Source: GCA-003244245 sp052390115
GTDB lineage: Bacteria; Actinomycetota; Actinomycetes; Mycobacteriales; Pseudonocardiaceae
NCBI GenBank assembly: GCA_052390115.1
Contig: JBQTHE010000070.1
Location: 1-64,000 of the forward strand
DNA: 64,000 bases
Direction: 5' to 3'
Below, piece after piece: positions 60,916 to 64,000 of this stretch (positions within the stretch are counted from its first letter, which is position 1; every line of letters starts with the position of its first letter). Below the pieces are notes generated by a model. It was not told the DNA's origin. It did not search any database and saw nothing but the letters and a program-made list of their open reading frames with translations. Both the position numbers and the translations under genes were made by a program.

Positions 60916-61695
60916 GTGGGTATCCGATTGCTTGTGTTGCAGCCCTCTGAAGTCGATCCGCCGGAGCGGCTGGGGGACTGGCTCGCCGGCGCCGGGGCAG
61001 ACCTCGTCCTGTGCCGGCCTGCCACCGACGGGGTCCCTGACAGCCTCGACGGTGTCGACGGGGTGGTCTGCATGGGCGGTGAGATGGGGGCACACGACGA
61101 CGCCGACCACCCGTGGCTGGCCGCGCTGCGGTGGTTGCTCGCTGGCGCGGTGGCCCGCCGGCTGCCGGTCCTCGGGGTCTGTCTCGGTGCCCAGCTGCTG
61201 GCGGTGGCTACCGGCGGTGCCGTCCGGCGTGGCACCGGCGGTCCCGAGGCCGGGACGCTGCTCGTCGCCAAGCGGGACGTGGCTGCGTTCGACCCGCTGT
61301 TCGCTCCACTGCCGTTCACCCCCGACGTCATCCAGTTCCACCACGACGAGATCCACCGGCTGCCGCCGGGAGCAACCCTGCTCGCCTCGTCGCCGCGGCA
61401 CCCGAACCAGGCTTTCCGGGTCGGCGCTGCCGGTTACGGCCTGCAGTTTCACATCGAGACTTCGCCTGCCACCGTGTTGTCCTGGGCACGGCGCGACCCT
61501 GCGGGTGCCGCCGCGTTTCGACCCGGGCAGCTCGATTTCGACCATCTGGAGCAGGTACACGCCGACATGGCGGAGGTCTGGGAGCCCCTGGCAGCCCGGT
61601 TCGTGGCGCTGGCCACCGGCGAGCTGGCCGGATCGGGCGCCGCCGGATCGGTCGAGCCGGGAGACCGCCCGGCTCTCCCGTTGCTCGGTCACTAG
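60916..61695 (+). CDS. Class I glutamine amidotransferase-like protein
   Basis: The 259-residue protein is a stand-alone GATase1 domain with nucleophile Cys89 in GVCLGAQLL and the catalytic His in LQFHIETS. It resembles GMP-synthase-like amidotransferases, but no synthetase domain is attached. GTG 60916 follows TAGCCT by about 6 nt. glnE follows 11 bp later, suggesting a nitrogen-related role. Confidence 0.82.
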   Translation: MGIRLLVLQPSEVDPPERLGDWLAGAGADLVLCRPATDGVPDSLDGVDGVVCMGGEMGAHDDADHPWLAALRWLLAGAVARRLPVLGVCLGAQLLAVATGGAVRRGTGGPEAGTLLVAKRDVAAFDPLFAPLPFTPDVIQFHHDEIHRLPPGATLLASSPRHPNQAFRVGAAGYGLQFHIETSPATVLSWARRDPAGAAAFRPGQLDFDHLEQVHADMAEVWEPLAARFVALATGELAGSGAAGSVEPGDRPALPLLGH

Positions 61696-61706
61696 CGTGG
61701 CGTCTC

Positions 61707-64000
61707 ATGGACGGCAGGCGCACCGCACTGGCCCTGGCGCGGCTGGGGTTCACCGACCAGGGCGCCGCGGACACCCTGATCAGGCTGGGCTGGTGGAGCG
61801 ACGGGCAGGCCCGTCAGGACGCGGAGGACGCGCTGTGGGCACTGTCCCGCGCACCCGACCCGGACCTGGCACTGCGCACCCTGCTCCGGCTGGCCAATGC
61901 CACCGGTGACGGGTGGGCCGAGCTGGACGTTGCGCTGTGCCGGGATCCCGGGGTGCGCGGACGGCTGTTCGCGGTGCTCGGCTCGTCGACTGCGCTCGGA
62001 GACCATCTGGTCGCCAAGTCCGAACGTTGGCGCGGGCTGGCCGCGTCAGATGCGGTCAAGCCAGGCTGGGCGGGCCGGGCCGTCGAGCGGCTGCTTGCCG
62101 CGGTTGGTGCCGACGCTGCCGACTCGGACCCTGACGACTCGGACGCTGTCCACTCAGACACTGTCCACTCAGACACCACCGGTCCGCTACCGGGCACCAC
62201 GGGGGGAATCCGAGCGTCGCTGACCGGCATCAACGCCCAGCGGGCGCTGTGCGCTACCTACCGTGATCTGATGACCGAGCTGGCCGCTGCGGATCTGGCC
62301 TCCGTGGTGGAGCCCGACTTGCAGGTAGTGCCATTCGAGCAGGTCGGTGAGGCACTCGCCGAGCTCGCGGTCGGGGTCATGCGCGCCGCGCTGGCCGTCG
62401 CGGTGACCGAGGTGGCTGAGCCGGACGGGAAGCCACCCCGGCTCGCCGTGATCGGGATGGGCAAGTGCGGTGGCGCCGAACTCAACTACGTGTCCGACGT
62501 CGACGTGATCTTCGTGGGTGACGCCGAGGATGAGCTGAGCGCTGCCACCAAGCTGGCGTCGGCAACGATGCGGCTGGCGTCGAGGTGCTTCGAGGTGGAC
62601 GCGGCACTGCGCCCGGAGGGCAAGGCCGGCGCTCTGGTGCGCACCCTGGACGGGCACCTGTCCTACTACCGTCGATGGGCCAAGACCTGGGAGTTCCAGG
62701 CGCTGCTCAAGGCCCGCGCGGTGGCCGGTGACACCGAACTCGGCGACCGCTATGTGGCGGCCGTCGCGCCGTTGGTCTGGACTGCCGCGGATCGGGAGAA
62801 CTTCGTGCCCGAGGTCCAGGCGATGCGCCGCCGGGTTGTGGCGAATGTCCCCGCCGAGCTGGTGGACCGGGAGCTCAAGCTGGGCCACGGCGGTCTGCGA
62901 GACGTGGAGTTCGCAGTGCAGCTGCTGCAGCTGGTGCACGGGCGTACCGACGAGTCGCTGCGGGTCGGGTCCACCGTGCAGGCGTTGGCTGCGCTGGGCG
63001 CGGGCGGGTATGTGGGCCGTGACGACGCTGCGAACCTGGCGGCCTCCTACCGGTTCCTGCGCCTGCTGGAACACCGGTTGCAGCTGCAGAAGTTGCGCCG
63101 CACCCACCTGCTCCCAGCTGACGACGACACCGCGGCGTGGCGCTGGCTCGCCCGCGCTGCGGGGATGCAACCGGACGGGCGCCACGACGCCGTCGGGGTG
63201 CTGCGGCGGGAGCACACCCGGCAGTCGCACCGGGCCCGGCGGCTACACCAGAAGCTGTTCTACCGACCGCTGCTGGAGGCCGTGGCCAGGGTGCCCACCG
63301 AGGTTTACCGGCTGTCGGAGTCCTCGGCGAAGGCGCGGCTGGCTGCGCTGGGCTACGCCTCACCGCAGGGGGCTCTGGGGCACCTGCGGGCGCTGACCGA
63401 TGGGGTGTCCCGGCGCGCGGCGATCCAGTCCGCGCTGCTGCCGGTGCTGCTGGAATTCCTCGCCGACACCCCGGACCCGGATGGTGGGCTGGCCGCCTAC
63501 CGCCGGGTATCGGAGGCGCTCGACGACACCCCCTGGTACCTGCGGCTGCTGCGTGACGAGGGCGTCGTGGCGCAGCGGCTGATGACCCTGCTCGGTACCT
63601 CCCGGATGGTGGCCGATCTGTTGGTCCGGGCGCCCGAGGCGCTGCAGCTCCTGGCCGACCCGGAGGAGCTGGCCGGCCGCGACCCGGCGGAGGTGACGAC
63701 ATCGCTGCGCTCCACGGCAAGCCGTCACCGCGACCCCGGTGCCGCGGTGACGGCCGCCCGGGCGCTGCGCCGCCACGAGTTGTTCCGGATCGCCTGCGCC
63801 GATCTGCTCGGGCTGATCGACGTGGACGCGGTGTGCGCGGCACTGTCCTCGGTCTGGACCGCGGTGCTGGCCGCGGCGCTGGACGCCGCGCTGCGCGCCG
63901 AGATCGAGCGCAGGCAGACGCAGCCGGCCCGGATCGCGGTGATCGGGATGGGCCGGCTCGGCGGTGCGGAGCTGGGCTACAGCTCCGACGCCGACGTGCT
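61707..64000 (+). CDS. glnE: Glutamine synthetase adenylyltransferase GlnE, 3' part beyond the window
   Basis: GlnE adds and removes AMP on glutamine synthetase according to nitrogen status. The frame is open from ATG 61707 (TAGCGT 8 nt upstream) to the window end, giving 764 codons. The first nucleotidyltransferase site is visible in GMGKCGGAELNYVSDVDVIF, and the second begins at the edge (GMGRLGGAELGYSSDADV). A Ser/Asp-rich linker after about residue 137 includes a perfect tandem 15-mer (62146-62175). Confidence 0.95.
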   Translation, partial: MDGRRTALALARLGFTDQGAADTLIRLGWWSDGQARQDAEDALWALSRAPDPDLALRTLLRLANATGDGWAELDVALCRDPGVRGRLFAVLGSSTALGDHLVAKSERWRGLAASDAVKPGWAGRAVERLLAAVGADAADSDPDDSDAVHSDTVHSDTTGPLPGTTGGIRASLTGINAQRALCATYRDLMTELAAADLASVVEPDLQVVPFEQVGEALAELAVGVMRAALAVAVTEVAEPDGKPPRLAVIGMGKCGGAELNYVSDVDVIFVGDAEDELSAATKLASATMRLASRCFEVDAALRPEGKAGALVRTLDGHLSYYRRWAKTWEFQALLKARAVAGDTELGDRYVAAVAPLVWTAADRENFVPEVQAMRRRVVANVPAELVDRELKLGHGGLRDVEFAVQLLQLVHGRTDESLRVGSTVQALAALGAGGYVGRDDAANLAASYRFLRLLEHRLQLQKLRRTHLLPADDDTAAWRWLARAAGMQPDGRHDAVGVLRREHTRQSHRARRLHQKLFYRPLLEAVARVPTEVYRLSESSAKARLAALGYASPQGALGHLRALTDGVSRRAAIQSALLPVLLEFLADTPDPDGGLAAYRRVSEALDDTPWYLRLLRDEGVVAQRLMTLLGTSRMVADLLVRAPEALQLLADPEELAGRDPAEVTTSLRSTASRHRDPGAAVTAARALRRHELFRIACADLLGLIDVDAVCAALSSVWTAVLAAALDAALRAEIERRQTQPARIAVIGMGRLGGAELGYSSDADV
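62146..62175 (+). repeat. Perfect 2 x 15-bp tandem repeat in glnE
   Basis: CTGTCCACTCAGACA occurs twice in a row, in frame, lengthening a Ser/Asp/His-rich linker near the N-terminal end of GlnE. It could vary in copy number between strains. Confidence 0.85.

Overview
The window is high-GC DNA from an actinomycete, most likely a member of the Pseudonocardiales. The grounds are the many GTG starts, the ClpP1/ClpP2 pair, a PF04672 methyltransferase, an Lsr2-type DNA-binding tail, and a gene backbone typical of the group: tig-clpP1-clpP2-clpX, folC-DUF4233-ndk, rne-rplU-rpmA-obgE-proB-proA-nadD-rsfS-phosphoglycerate-mutase-like-degV-comEA-comEC-holA-rpsT-lepA-glnE. Many genes have an actinobacterial -10 box (TAnnnT) 6-8 nt before the start codon, so leaderless transcripts look common. 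No rRNA, tRNA, CRISPR array or transposase gene was recognised. The first ~110 bases are G/C homopolymer runs that look like a poor contig end.

Layout. 1-4.6 kb: methyltransferase, CPA-type antiporter, lspA, an rluD-family gene and a small membrane protein. 4.7-6.7 kb: a broken secreted phytase-like gene on the minus strand. 7.0-11.2 kb: trigger factor and the Clp protease (clpP1, clpP2, clpX). 11.3-14.3 kb: a YjbR-type gene and a valyl-tRNA synthetase on the minus strand. 14.3-19.2 kb: the outstanding region, a selenocysteine-dependent glycine-reductase-type operon (grdE-grdB-grdC-trxA-grdA) in which both grdB and grdA contain an in-frame UGA at the expected Sec position. 19.2-22.1 kb: folC, DUF4233, a MazE/PIN toxin-antitoxin pair and ndk. 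22.1-31 kb: accessory DNA between ndk and rne, holding an ABC-2 exporter, a REase-fold gene between inverted copies of a dispersed repeat, a B12/radical-SAM gene with its DUF2344 partner, and a secreted subtilase. 31-38.5 kb: rne, ribosomal proteins L21 and L27, obgE and the proline genes. 38.6-50.2 kb: moaA, a repeat-solenoid membrane protein, nadD, a methyltransferase/XRE pair, two AhpD-like genes, rsfS, a phosphatase, degV, an ERCC4-Lsr2 nuclease and a flavoprotein. 50.4-64 kb: comEA, comEC, threonine synthase, holA, rpsT, a VapBC-like pair, cyanase, lepA, an amidotransferase and the 5' part of glnE.

The grd operon is the main discovery candidate. GrdA keeps the canonical Cys-x-x-Sec motif. 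GrdB carries Sec but has Gly where the usual Sec-x-x-Cys partner cysteine sits. GrdE shows Gln-Tyr where I recall the Asn-Cys pyruvoyl-processing site of classical GrdE. The thioredoxin has an SCRPC active site, and no grdD, trxB or sel genes are present in the window. Taken together these suggest a variant Sec-dependent reductase whose substrate may not be bound through a pyruvoyl Schiff base. That is inference; the in-frame UGA codons and residue differences are read directly.

Other points of note are a premature in-frame TAG in rpmA, two families of short dispersed intergenic repeats, competing hairpins between rne and rplU, and an ERCC4-like nuclease with an Lsr2-like tail.
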